Source of the DNA: Bacilli bacterium
Lineage (GTDB): Bacteria; Bacillota_I; Bacilli_A; RFN20; CAG-826
Assembly (NCBI GenBank): GCA_024408235.1
Contig: JAKSVF010000003.1
Location: forward strand, 1-64,000
Reading direction: 5' to 3'
Length of the DNA: 64,000 nt
A program made the position numbers and the translations under genes. Of the stretch, positions 1 through 7,397 are shown piece after piece. Each line of letters starts with the position of its first letter. Positions within the stretch are counted from its first letter, which is position 1. The notes beneath the pieces are model-generated. The model was not told the DNA's origin. It did no database searches and saw only the letters and a list, made by a program, of their open reading frames with translations.

Positions 1-63
1 AACGCCCTCTTTTAATTGAGACAAAGATTTTTTTAATTCTATAAATTCATTTTCTCTATACAT
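1..63 (-). CDS. Partial AlbA_2/Schlafen-type ATP-binding domain protein (N-terminus only)
   Basis: Only the first 21 codons lie in the window; the gene runs off the left edge. An ATG at 63 follows an AGGAGA-type ribosome site at about 71-77 (read on the minus strand). The start reads MYRENEFIELKKSLSQLKEG, which matches the opening of AlbA_2 (divergent AAA-4, Schlafen-like) proteins, where ENEFIExKxSxxxLKE is typical. Those proteins are often regulators or defence-linked. The assignment rests on this short stretch only. The upstream region carries two sets of short direct repeats. Confidence 0.6.
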   Translation of the reverse strand, partial: MYRENEFIELKKSLSQLKEGV

Positions 64-77
64 AAACAGGTCTCCTT

Positions 78-110
78 TTATCATATTTATCTTATCATAT
101 ATCTTATCAT
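78..110. repeat. Three TTATCAT direct repeats in the promoter region of the left-edge gene
   Basis: TTATCAT occurs at 78-84, 92-98 and 104-110, spaced 14 and 12 bp, directly upstream of the minus-strand gene starting at 63. The nearest copy abuts its ribosome site. A related inverted TGATAAG lies near 124. The position suggests operator half-sites, but no regulator is known. Confidence 0.5.
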
Positions 111-147
111 TTGTAAATTAGTTTGATAAGATTAAAAAACCTTAAAT

Positions 148-193
148 ATGTGGTTAATATTTCAACTGATGTGGTTAATAAATGTGGTTGATA
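148..193. repeat. Three ATGTGGTTRATA direct repeats (iteron-like)
   Basis: ATGTGGTTAATA occurs at 148-159 and 169-180, and ATGTGGTTGATA at 182-193. The first two are 21 bp apart, about two helical turns. Read on the other strand the core TTAACCACA is one base from the DnaA-box consensus TTATNCACA. The repeats may bind a regulator of the left-edge gene or DnaA. Confidence 0.5.
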
Positions 194-596
194 AAGCTTT
201 ATAAAGTATGCAAAATTTCAAATCCCACCATTTGTTTTATTTTGTTGTCGAGACCCAAGTTAGAAGTATAACTTTGATATATTTTAAATATTAAAGATAA
301 TCACTAAAGCATGTAAGTTAATGCAAAAAACAGTTCAAAAATGCCGTTTTAATCCCTAAAAATAACAAAGTACTGATAACAGTGTATCAATACTTTAGTT
401 TTCATATGGTTGACGTAAATGGATTTGAACACTTTAACGGATTTTATACTTTTGCAGTAAAAATGCATAACCACCTTAAGCACTTTTTCTTGCTAATTTT
501 TGATGTCAAAAAGATAAAATATCCAAGTTTTTCCGGCAAATGTGCTAAAAAGTAAAGAAAAAAGAGGGTATTTTATATCCTCTTATTGGTTCGTTT
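194..596. other. AT-rich intergenic stretch with no convincing gene
   Basis: No protein gene with a ribosome site is visible. A 49-codon frame at 406-555 lacks a ribosome site. The segment 408-434, read on the minus strand, contains a T-arm-like GTTCAAATCC and ends in ACCA, so it may be a decayed tRNA 3' end. Nothing else is recognisable. Confidence 0.4.
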
Positions 597-670
597 TGGC
601 AGGGGATACAAGAATCGAACTCGTGTCAGTGGTTTTGGAGACCATTGTACTACCATTGTACTAATCCCCT
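597..670 (-). tRNA. tRNA-Trp (CCA)
   Basis: The minus strand folds into a full cloverleaf. The acceptor stem is AGGGGAT/ATCCCCT, the anticodon loop is CTCCAAA with anticodon CCA, the T arm is standard with loop TTCGATT, and CCA is encoded (597-599). The discriminator is G, as expected for tRNA-Trp. It lies downstream of the Trk operon in the same orientation. Confidence 0.95.
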
Positions 671-716
671 GTGCTTCAAAATATTACCCTAATTGCACTG
701 CTATAGCAAGTTGTTT

Positions 717-2765
717 TTAAACCCTTCTTTTAGGCGGGAGATATGCGTTTATATAAGAAGCCATTTGAATGCACTTATTCTTCTGTGCTTCGTTTTCGCT
801 TGATTCAGAAAGAAGCATGAGTTCGTTTCTCTTTTTCTCCATAACGTCATATAGATCACGAGTCTTGAGCTTTCCATGCGTTCCTTTTGACTCGATAACG
901 GCTTTTGTTAATTCTCCATACGCTTCAATTATGATGTCAATCGCTTCTGCTTTAACAAGATTCTCATGACTGACTGCGGCGGTTCTATCTCTCTTCAAGG
1001 TGTGGATGAGTCCACGGTGTCTTCCGTCTGCGGCAAATCTCATCAATGGGTCATAGAAGAGGCCTTTTGCGGCGTAAATGCAGATGAAGATCTCTAGACG
1101 GGCAAACATCATGGCAACGATGCAATCGATAAGCATGATGTTATATGGAAGCAGTGACTCTCCTGCAGCTTTTAAGCAATCTCTATAGTCTAGGAATGAG
1201 TGAATAACCGTTCCATTAACCTCAAAATCAAAGACGGTCAAGCCAAGGGTCGATAAAGCGGATGAGTAATTGTATATTGAGCTTCTGAAATCGGTATATG
1301 GAAGCATGGCGATTATGGATGATCCGATGATGAGGGTGACAATATATAGAAGGATATAGTTATACGCTTCAGTCTTGTCTGAATCTTCGACATCGACGAT
1401 TTCTCCGTGTCTAGCCATTTGATGGGTTGAGACAGTTCTATCGTTTTTGGATTTACTTCTCCAAGACCAGGCAAAGTCTTTAATGGCAATGCCAAATCTC
1501 CACTGCTTCACACCGCCTGCTGTTGAGCCTGTAGCGCCGCCTATAGACATAGCGAATATCGACAAGATAATCGCGAAGTCGCCTAAAGCTGCAAGCGAGC
1601 CTGTAGCAGGAGCAAGAGGTCCAGCGTTTGAATAGCCGGTTGTTGATAAAGCACAGACACTGTAGAAGAAGTTATATCTGAATGACTCTAGTATTGTCAT
1701 ATGATCGCTTCCGGCATAGGTGAGATAATCTCCATATAATCCGATGTTCTGGTTGATGTACATCCAAGTGCCCGCAGTTGCCATAAATGCGATTATTAAG
1801 ATGAAAATCACCGAGAATCTAAGCTCAAAATCCCTAAATGTCTGTAAAAAGCGTCTCTTTGCCCCACCCTTCTCTTTGGTTTTTGAGAAGATTGTGAAGA
1901 ACAAGAAATGAATGACGAATGAGGTTGAGCCAAGATACATCAATATCTCGAAGATGATTTCCATGGCTATTTGTCTTCCAAGACTTAAAGCCCCAGGTCC
2001 CACCTGCCAATATAAAAGCCCTTCGCCTCTAGTCGAGAATCCGCCTGTTGCAAGGCATGATATCGAGTGACAAAGCGCTTCAAACGGATCCAGTCCGACA
2101 ATCACAAGTCCAATCGTTCCTAAAGCGATATAGACGATATAGATAAGGAAGATCCATCTCGCGGTTTTAGCGATGTTAGGCAAAAGATGATCGTTATGAC
2201 CTTCAGCGGAGAACATCTTGGCGTTGTTCTTGTCGTTGATTAATGACGTGAAGATCAAGACGAGTCCAACTCCACCGACGAACTGCATCACTGCGCGGTG
2301 GAATAAGAAAACATGGGAAAACTCAAATCCCTGGCCTAAATAGCATTCCGTTGGGAAAACGGTCAAACCAGTTGTTGAATATCCTGACATAGCCTCAAAA
2401 AAGGATTCAGTGTATGACATGTTCATCTCACCATAAAGGGTAGAGACGTAGAACGGGAAGGCTCCTACTGCAACAGCGGAAAGCCACAAGAGAATGAGCA
2501 TTACAGATTCTTGGTTCTTATGAAGTTTTCCAGATTTTCTTCCAGCAAGGAAAATTAGATATAAAACCAAGCCGATTAGCAACGCTCCAACGCTAGGAAT
2601 AACGAAGTCCTTCCAGCATCCAGCTTCGCCTGGATAGAAGGCGAGGATAGCCAAAGGAAAAGAAGTTATGATGGCTTCCGCCACCATAAAGAGGCCAAGA
2701 TATCCCAATATCATTGGGAGACCGTTGACATATATCGTTTCTTTTCTCCTTTTGAATATCGACAT
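717..2765 (-). CDS. TrkH-type potassium uptake channel, paralogue 1
   Basis: Integral membrane potassium-translocating subunit of a Trk/Ktr system (682 residues). The four pore-loop signatures of the family are visible: SGYSTTGLTVF near residue 127, CLATGGFSTRG near 240, LSTTGYSNAGP near 375 and LSTLGLTVFDFE near 513. They sit between hydrophobic segments that fill the first 570 residues. After the last membrane segment is a hydrophilic tail of about 110 residues that ordinary TrkH proteins of 450-500 residues lack. It is last in an operon after a second TrkH gene and two RCK genes. It starts 8 bp after the neighbour's stop without a clear ribosome site, so it may depend on coupled translation. 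Confidence 0.9.
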   Translation of the reverse strand: MSIFKRRKETIYVNGLPMILGYLGLFMVAEAIITSFPLAILAFYPGEAGCWKDFVIPSVGALLIGLVLYLIFLAGRKSGKLHKNQESVMLILLWLSAVAVGAFPFYVSTLYGEMNMSYTESFFEAMSGYSTTGLTVFPTECYLGQGFEFSHVFLFHRAVMQFVGGVGLVLIFTSLINDKNNAKMFSAEGHNDHLLPNIAKTARWIFLIYIVYIALGTIGLVIVGLDPFEALCHSISCLATGGFSTRGEGLLYWQVGPGALSLGRQIAMEIIFEILMYLGSTSFVIHFLFFTIFSKTKEKGGAKRRFLQTFRDFELRFSVIFILIIAFMATAGTWMYINQNIGLYGDYLTYAGSDHMTILESFRYNFFYSVCALSTTGYSNAGPLAPATGSLAALGDFAIILSIFAMSIGGATGSTAGGVKQWRFGIAIKDFAWSWRSKSKNDRTVSTHQMARHGEIVDVEDSDKTEAYNYILLYIVTLIIGSSIIAMLPYTDFRSSIYNYSSALSTLGLTVFDFEVNGTVIHSFLDYRDCLKAAGESLLPYNIMLIDCIVAMMFARLEIFICIYAAKGLFYDPLMRFAADGRHRGLIHTLKRDRTAAVSHENLVKAEAIDIIIEAYGELTKAVIESKGTHGKLKTRDLYDVMEKKRNELMLLSESSENEAQKNKCIQMASYINAYLPPKRRV

Positions 2766-2773
2766 ATTGACTT

Positions 2774-4867
2774 TTAGATCTTTTTTCTAAGTTTTCTAGG
2801 AAGGAGCCAGTTAAGTTCGGCGGCCATTCCTAGATATCTTTCCTTTTCCCTCGCGTCATTTGAAATTGAAGATAACGATAGGTAATAATCACGTCTTGAG
2901 ACCAAGATTCTTCTAACGTCTGCGTTATTGAGCGTTGCGTGGTTTCCGTTCACCCTAACATTGGTCTCATAAAGGTTTTCGTATTCATCAATAACAGCGC
3001 TGATGGCTTCAGCTTTATCCATCTTGTTTGTTCTGATGGCAATCGATTTCTGTTCCTTAAGGAAATAGATGAGGCCTTTATATTTTCCAGTGACAATAAC
3101 GTTCCTGATTGGGTCATAGAAGAACGACTTGAATGCGAAGTAGCAAGCAAGAATTTCGAGACGTCCGAGAATCATGCCAACATCTATAATCGCTAGCATC
3201 AAATAATAACCGGTGGCATCGCCAGTTGTTGCAAGCAAAGCTTCTTTATACCCAGTAAACGAATAGACGGTTGTTGTTCCTACTTCAAAATCAAATAAGC
3301 CTAAGCCTGTGCCAGACAGGGCGGAGGCAAAGTTATAGACCGAGCTTCCGAAAGTTGTATATGGAAGAGCAAGGAGCGCGAGAGAGCCGACGAATAAAAC
3401 GCCAAGATACAAGAACGAATAGTTATAAGCGTCAGATTTGTCCGCATCGGAAATCTGTATTGTTTCTCCGTGATGTGTAATTGGGCTTGCCGATACTGTG
3501 CCATGGGTTACGAATCTAGATTTGACTGACCAATAGAACTCTTTAATAGCAACACCAAATCTATATTGCTTGATACCGCCACCTGTTGATCCGACTGCAC
3601 CACCGACGATCATGAGGAATACGGATGAGAGAACACTGACCTGTCCTAAAGCGGCAAGGCTTCCTGTGTTTGGACTTAAAGGGCCGCAGTTTGAATATCC
3701 GGTTGTAGTTAAGCAGGAGATGACGTTGAATAAGTTGTATCTGAGTGACTCACCGATGCTCAATGAGCCGTGAACATTCAAGTATTCAGTCATCAACTGA
3801 GGAGTTTCAAAAGCGTAAACGAAGGTGTATGCGCTTGTGATGAAAGTCACTAAAATGATGACAATCGCAGTGAATTTTATCTCAAAATCCTTGAATAACG
3901 CGACAAATCTCTCCCCAACCACTCCTTTTTTGTGTGGTTTTGCGAATAATGTGAAGATTAAGAAATGAATGACAAAGCTCGTTGCTCCTAAAAGCATCAA
4001 AATTTCAAAAACGGCTTCCATTGCAATTTGACGGCCAAACGAGAGAGGCTGTGTGATGATGTTTCCAATGACATCCGTCTGACCCATTTGCCAATACTGA
4101 AGACCATTTGCACGAGTTGAAAAGCCACCTGTAGCAAGGCATGAGATTGAATGGCATAGAGCTTCAAATGGGTCCATGCCGATTATCCAAAGCGCACCAG
4201 CGCCGAGAAGAATATAAACGGTGTAAATCAAGAAGATCCATCTAGCGGTCTTGCCCATGTTTGGGAGAAGGTGGTCGTTATGGCCTTCTGCAAAGAATAA
4301 TTTGAGATTGTATTTGTCACTGACGATTGATGTGACGACAAGGACGAGTCCAACGCCTCCAATGAACTGCATAAGAGCACGATGGAACAGGAATACATGG
4401 GCAAATTGATACTGAGCACTAGGGATATCCGTTAAGAATCCGTCATATACGGTTAAACCAGTTGCCGAGTATCCGGACATCGATTCAAAGAACGACTCCC
4501 AGAAGTCCATTGAAAGTCTTCCTGATTGTCCTGATTTTCCAACAAGCGAATCGATAAAGAACGGCATTGCGCCCAAAATGATCGCAGAAATCCACAAAAG
4601 GAATAAAAGGAGGGAGTCATCTCTCTTACCGAATTTTCCTTTTTTGCATCCAGCAATCAACGTGAAGAACATCAATAAACCGATAGCGATACCGCCTGCT
4701 GCAGGGATTACAAAGTCCATCCAGCAGCCCCACTCTGCAGGATAGAAAGCTAAAATGGTCAAAGGTAAAAGAGTAAGGAATCCCTCAACTGCAATAAAGA
4801 GTCCAAGGTATCCAAACAAAAGACGGAATCCGTTTGCTGTTTTCTTTTCCTTTTTGAAGATGGCCAT
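2774..4867 (-). CDS. TrkH-type potassium uptake channel, paralogue 2
   Basis: Second TrkH paralogue (697 residues) of the operon. Pore loops are SGYSATGLTVY, CLATGGFSTRA, CLTTTGYSNCGP and SGTGLGLFDFE. The fourth loop differs from paralogue 1 (SGTGLG against STLGLT), so the two channels may differ in selectivity or affinity. It has the same long soluble C-terminal tail. Its start codon overlaps the stop of the upstream RCK gene by one base (4867), a strong sign of coupled translation. Two TrkH copies beside two RCK subunits suggest either two channels sharing gating subunits or a heterodimeric channel. The family is clear; the arrangement is inference. Confidence 0.9.
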   Translation of the reverse strand: MAIFKKEKKTANGFRLLFGYLGLFIAVEGFLTLLPLTILAFYPAEWGCWMDFVIPAAGGIAIGLLMFFTLIAGCKKGKFGKRDDSLLLFLLWISAIILGAMPFFIDSLVGKSGQSGRLSMDFWESFFESMSGYSATGLTVYDGFLTDIPSAQYQFAHVFLFHRALMQFIGGVGLVLVVTSIVSDKYNLKLFFAEGHNDHLLPNMGKTARWIFLIYTVYILLGAGALWIIGMDPFEALCHSISCLATGGFSTRANGLQYWQMGQTDVIGNIITQPLSFGRQIAMEAVFEILMLLGATSFVIHFLIFTLFAKPHKKGVVGERFVALFKDFEIKFTAIVIILVTFITSAYTFVYAFETPQLMTEYLNVHGSLSIGESLRYNLFNVISCLTTTGYSNCGPLSPNTGSLAALGQVSVLSSVFLMIVGGAVGSTGGGIKQYRFGVAIKEFYWSVKSRFVTHGTVSASPITHHGETIQISDADKSDAYNYSFLYLGVLFVGSLALLALPYTTFGSSVYNFASALSGTGLGLFDFEVGTTTVYSFTGYKEALLATTGDATGYYLMLAIIDVGMILGRLEILACYFAFKSFFYDPIRNVIVTGKYKGLIYFLKEQKSIAIRTNKMDKAEAISAVIDEYENLYETNVRVNGNHATLNNADVRRILVSRRDYYLSLSSISNDAREKERYLGMAAELNWLLPRKLRKKI

Positions 4868-5559
4868 TATTTCTCTCTTGTCATGAACTTTCTAAGTTCG
4901 TCAACGTCTTTTCTGTGACAGACACAGTAGACTGAGTCGTTTGCGTGTAAAACGGTTAAACCTTTAGCCATTTCAATGGTTACAGGCTCACCGCTGCCGG
5001 CGTTTGGTCTGAAACGTTTTACGCAGGCAATAGTTGCGATTGGAGGACATTTGATCTCCATGATTGTTTTTTCGCAGATCTCATAGTTTGAATAGACCTG
5101 GAATTCGAAAGCCTGAACTTCATCTTCGATTGTGATGACTTTAAGGTTTCCGTTGATATCTGATTCGTTTCTGATGTTCTCAACTAACTGGAGTGTTGAA
5201 CAGATGACTGAATCGATACCAAGTGATTTATAAACCTCAACGTTTGATGGGTTTGTAACTAAGCAGATGGTTCTAGAAACATAGAATGAGTTAGCAGCCA
5301 TGCAGCATGCAGCATAGTTGTCTGTGTCTTTTGTGGATAAAGCGATGAAAATATCAGCGTTTGTGATGTTTGCTTTTTCAAGAACATGGAAGTTCCAAGG
5401 ATTACCGACGATGACGTCATGTCTTTTGGTCTTTGAGAATTCATTAGCGAATTCTTTGTTGCTGTTGATGACGATTAATTTGTTTCCGTCACGGTTGAAA
5501 GCGTCGAAGATGTATGAAGCTTCATTAGTACCGTTTGCGATTACGATTGTTCTAGCCAT
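4867..5559 (-). CDS. TrkA/KtrA-type RCK subunit with degenerate nucleotide-binding motif
   Basis: Cytosolic gating subunit of the Trk system (230 residues). It contains an RCK_N (KTN) Rossmann domain at about 1-130 and an RCK_C domain at about 135-225, the usual length for KtrA. The glycine motif GxGxxG that binds NAD(H) or ATP is not intact: the first strand is followed by IANGTNEASYIF. The RCK_C domain is present and is where c-di-AMP binds in Firmicute KtrA/CpaA proteins. Start and stop overlap its neighbours by one base each, so the four genes form one tight operon. It probably works with the RCK_N-only protein upstream. Confidence 0.85.
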   Translation of the reverse strand: MARTIVIANGTNEASYIFDAFNRDGNKLIVINSNKEFANEFSKTKRHDVIVGNPWNFHVLEKANITNADIFIALSTKDTDNYAACCMAANSFYVSRTICLVTNPSNVEVYKSLGIDSVICSTLQLVENIRNESDINGNLKVITIEDEVQAFEFQVYSNYEICEKTIMEIKCPPIATIACVKRFRPNAGSGEPVTIEMAKGLTVLHANDSVYCVCHRKDVDELRKFMTREK

Positions 5560-5981
5560 TAGTCTTCTCCTCCTACTAATTCGTTGTATTTTTCAACCGA
5601 TAAGTTGAATGGGTAAATTGTCTGGACTGAGTTATAGCCGAAAAGCAATGGAGCCATATCGCTGTTATCAAGACGCACATAGATATGTTTGATGCGGTAT
5701 CTAACTTCTGATAACTGAGCTAAGAAAAGATTTAGGCAGTCATCGCCTGTTGCAATGATGACTCTATCGACTTCTTTGATATGACATTTATTTTCTAAAG
5801 TATCAACGTCAGAAGCGTCACCGATGATTTTCTCTCCAGAGAACTGATCGGAATCGTTAAGACGCTCAAAAGCGCCACTAAATTGGTCTACAACGTAAAC
5901 GTTGTATTTTTCTTCTGCGTAACGGTTAGCAAGGGCAGATCCAAGCTTTCCGCATCCAATAATGAGTACTCTATTTGCCAT
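5559..5981 (-). CDS. RCK_N-only TrkA-like subunit
   Basis: Short RCK protein (140 residues) with a complete Rossmann nucleotide site: VLIIGCGKLGSALA near residue 5 and an acidic residue ending the second strand (VVDQ). It stops after one RCK_N domain, with no RCK_C domain, while the next gene has RCK_C but a degenerate nucleotide site. Together they look like complementary halves, comparable in layout to the mycobacterial CeoB/CeoC tandem. First gene of the Trk operon, with an AGGAGG-like site just upstream of the ATG at 5981. No frameshift is visible between it and the next gene. Confidence 0.85.
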   Translation of the reverse strand: MANRVLIIGCGKLGSALANRYAEEKYNVYVVDQFSGAFERLNDSDQFSGEKIIGDASDVDTLENKCHIKEVDRVIIATGDDCLNLFLAQLSEVRYRIKHIYVRLDNSDMAPLLFGYNSVQTIYPFNLSVEKYNELVGGED

Positions 5982-6017
5982 GTTTTACCTCCTTGGATAC
6001 TGCGAAAGTATACTCCC

Positions 6018-6623
6018 CTATATTAGGGGAATCAAATCTTCTTCGTATTGTAGCTCGTCAATGATCTCTACATCAGGGTACTTAGATGTAATCTCTAAGT
6101 ACACTTTTTTGGTGTCTTTTTTCTTCAGGTTTTTCCAACCTGATGACGCATATTGTTCAAAGCACCAAGTGACGAATTGCTTGGTTGCTTCTGTCATGTA
6201 GTAATGCCTTTTCCTAGCGTTGAAATAGTCTAGCGGCATATTAGGTTTGAAGTTCTTTCTGGAATATGTCATTGAGGCAGCGATAACATCACAAACATAT
6301 TCTACTGAATATTTGTAAGGCATGGTCTTTGCGAGAACATGGCCTCTAAAGAAATCGGCCCAATATTCCCAATGGTGTTTGTTGCGACCACAATGATGAA
6401 GGCAAACGGTAGAAGCCATATTCTCGTTTTTTCTTTGTTCAAACACAGGAGACGACGTTCCAACGTAATACTTGGCCGAATTGTGGAATTCAGTGTGAGA
6501 ATACTTGCTCAAATCATGCCCTAATGCGTGCCAAAAGATGCCCATGTGGAATCCGTTGCGGATAACTTGGTGTCTATGTTTGGTAATGGTTACAAAATGT
6601 TTGAATGGATGATAACTGCTCAT
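6018..6623 (-). CDS. DUF5662 family protein
   Basis: A 201-residue soluble protein. It shows the conserved His/Asp pattern of the DUF5662 family: HALGHDLSKYSHTEF near residue 32 and a paired HH motif followed by KHHWEYW near 77-86. The regular His and Asp pairs resemble a metal-binding HD-like helical fold, but no activity is established. Its start overlaps the end of the Sir2 gene by 4 bp (ATGA type), so it is cotranscribed with the deacetylase. Confidence 0.7.
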   Translation of the reverse strand: MSSYHPFKHFVTITKHRHQVIRNGFHMGIFWHALGHDLSKYSHTEFHNSAKYYVGTSSPVFEQRKNENMASTVCLHHCGRNKHHWEYWADFFRGHVLAKTMPYKYSVEYVCDVIAASMTYSRKNFKPNMPLDYFNARKRHYYMTEATKQFVTWCFEQYASSGWKNLKKKDTKKVYLEITSKYPDVEIIDELQYEEDLIPLI

Positions 6624-7348
6624 AAGAGAATCTCCTTAAGTACTCTACCAATATCATCATGGATGACATAGTCAAATTTTCTATCTAGAGGTGTTTCTTC
6701 AAGATTGATTAGGATTGAGGTACTGCCTTCAAAATACGATATCAAGCCTGCTGCAGGGTAAACGTTTAGCGATGTCCCTCCAACTATCAGAACATCCGCG
6801 AGCTGCATATCGATAATCGCATGAGTCAAGACGGTCTCGTTTAGCGGCTCTTCATAAAGAACAACGTCCGGTTTAAGAAGACCACCACATTTAGGACACC
6901 TTGGTATTCCATGAGGATTGATATCCTTTAGTTTTGATAAATGCATACAGTCCTCGCAGTAGTATCTTCTGACTGAACCATGTAGTTCATAAACCTTTTT
7001 AGAACCAGCATCTTGATGCAATCCATCGATGTTTTGCGTAAGAATGGCGAGGTTTTTGCCGCGTTTTTCGCTTTCTGCCAAAGCGATATGTGCATCATTT
7101 GGCCTGGCTTCTACATTCACCATTGAGTCCCAATAAAACTCGTAAAATGTATCCGTATGGTCGTAGAAATAGGAATGGGAAAGCATTCTTTCATAAGAGA
7201 TTCCATATTTCGATCGAATGTTATATAGGCCCTGTGGAGAACGAAAATCAGGTATGCCAGAAGCGGTCGAAACACCTGCCCCTCCAAGGAAAACAATGCG
7301 TTCGGCCTTTTTTATTATGGCCTTAATTTCATCGATGTTTGAATCCAT
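6620..7348 (-). CDS. NAD-dependent protein deacylase, Sir2 family
   Basis: Sirtuin that removes acyl groups from lysines using NAD. The 242-residue form from the ATG at 7348 matches the usual bacterial length. Motifs in order are GGAGVSTASGIPDFRS near residue 20, TQNIDGLHQDAG near 100, the catalytic HG in YELHGSVRR, four zinc cysteines in two pairs (CEDC and CPKC), and VGGTSLNVYPAAG. A longer frame to 7480 would cross a terminator hairpin and has no homology, so the inner ATG is preferred although its ribosome site is weak. It overlaps the downstream DUF5662 gene. Confidence 0.9.
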   Translation of the reverse strand: MDSNIDEIKAIIKKAERIVFLGGAGVSTASGIPDFRSPQGLYNIRSKYGISYERMLSHSYFYDHTDTFYEFYWDSMVNVEARPNDAHIALAESEKRGKNLAILTQNIDGLHQDAGSKKVYELHGSVRRYYCEDCMHLSKLKDINPHGIPRCPKCGGLLKPDVVLYEEPLNETVLTHAIIDMQLADVLIVGGTSLNVYPAAGLISYFEGSTSILINLEETPLDRKFDYVIHDDIGRVLKEILL

Positions 7349-7359
7349 ATAAGTATCAT

Positions 7360-7388
7360 ATAAAAAGCGTTGGGTTTTGCCAACGCTT
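7360..7388 (-). terminator. Rho-independent terminator after the mechanosensitive channel gene
   Basis: A perfect 9-bp stem, AAGCGTTGG (7365-7373) with CCAACGCTT (7380-7388), is followed on the minus strand by TTTTAT. It separates the channel gene from the Sir2 gene. Confidence 0.8.
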
Positions 7389-7397
7389 AATCTTAGA

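Noticed and set aside
406-555. A 49-codon frame beginning MVDVNGFEHFNGFYTF
   Set aside because: No ribosome site, and it overlaps a tRNA-like 3' end. Spurious proteins of this form often come from tRNA-flanking sequence.
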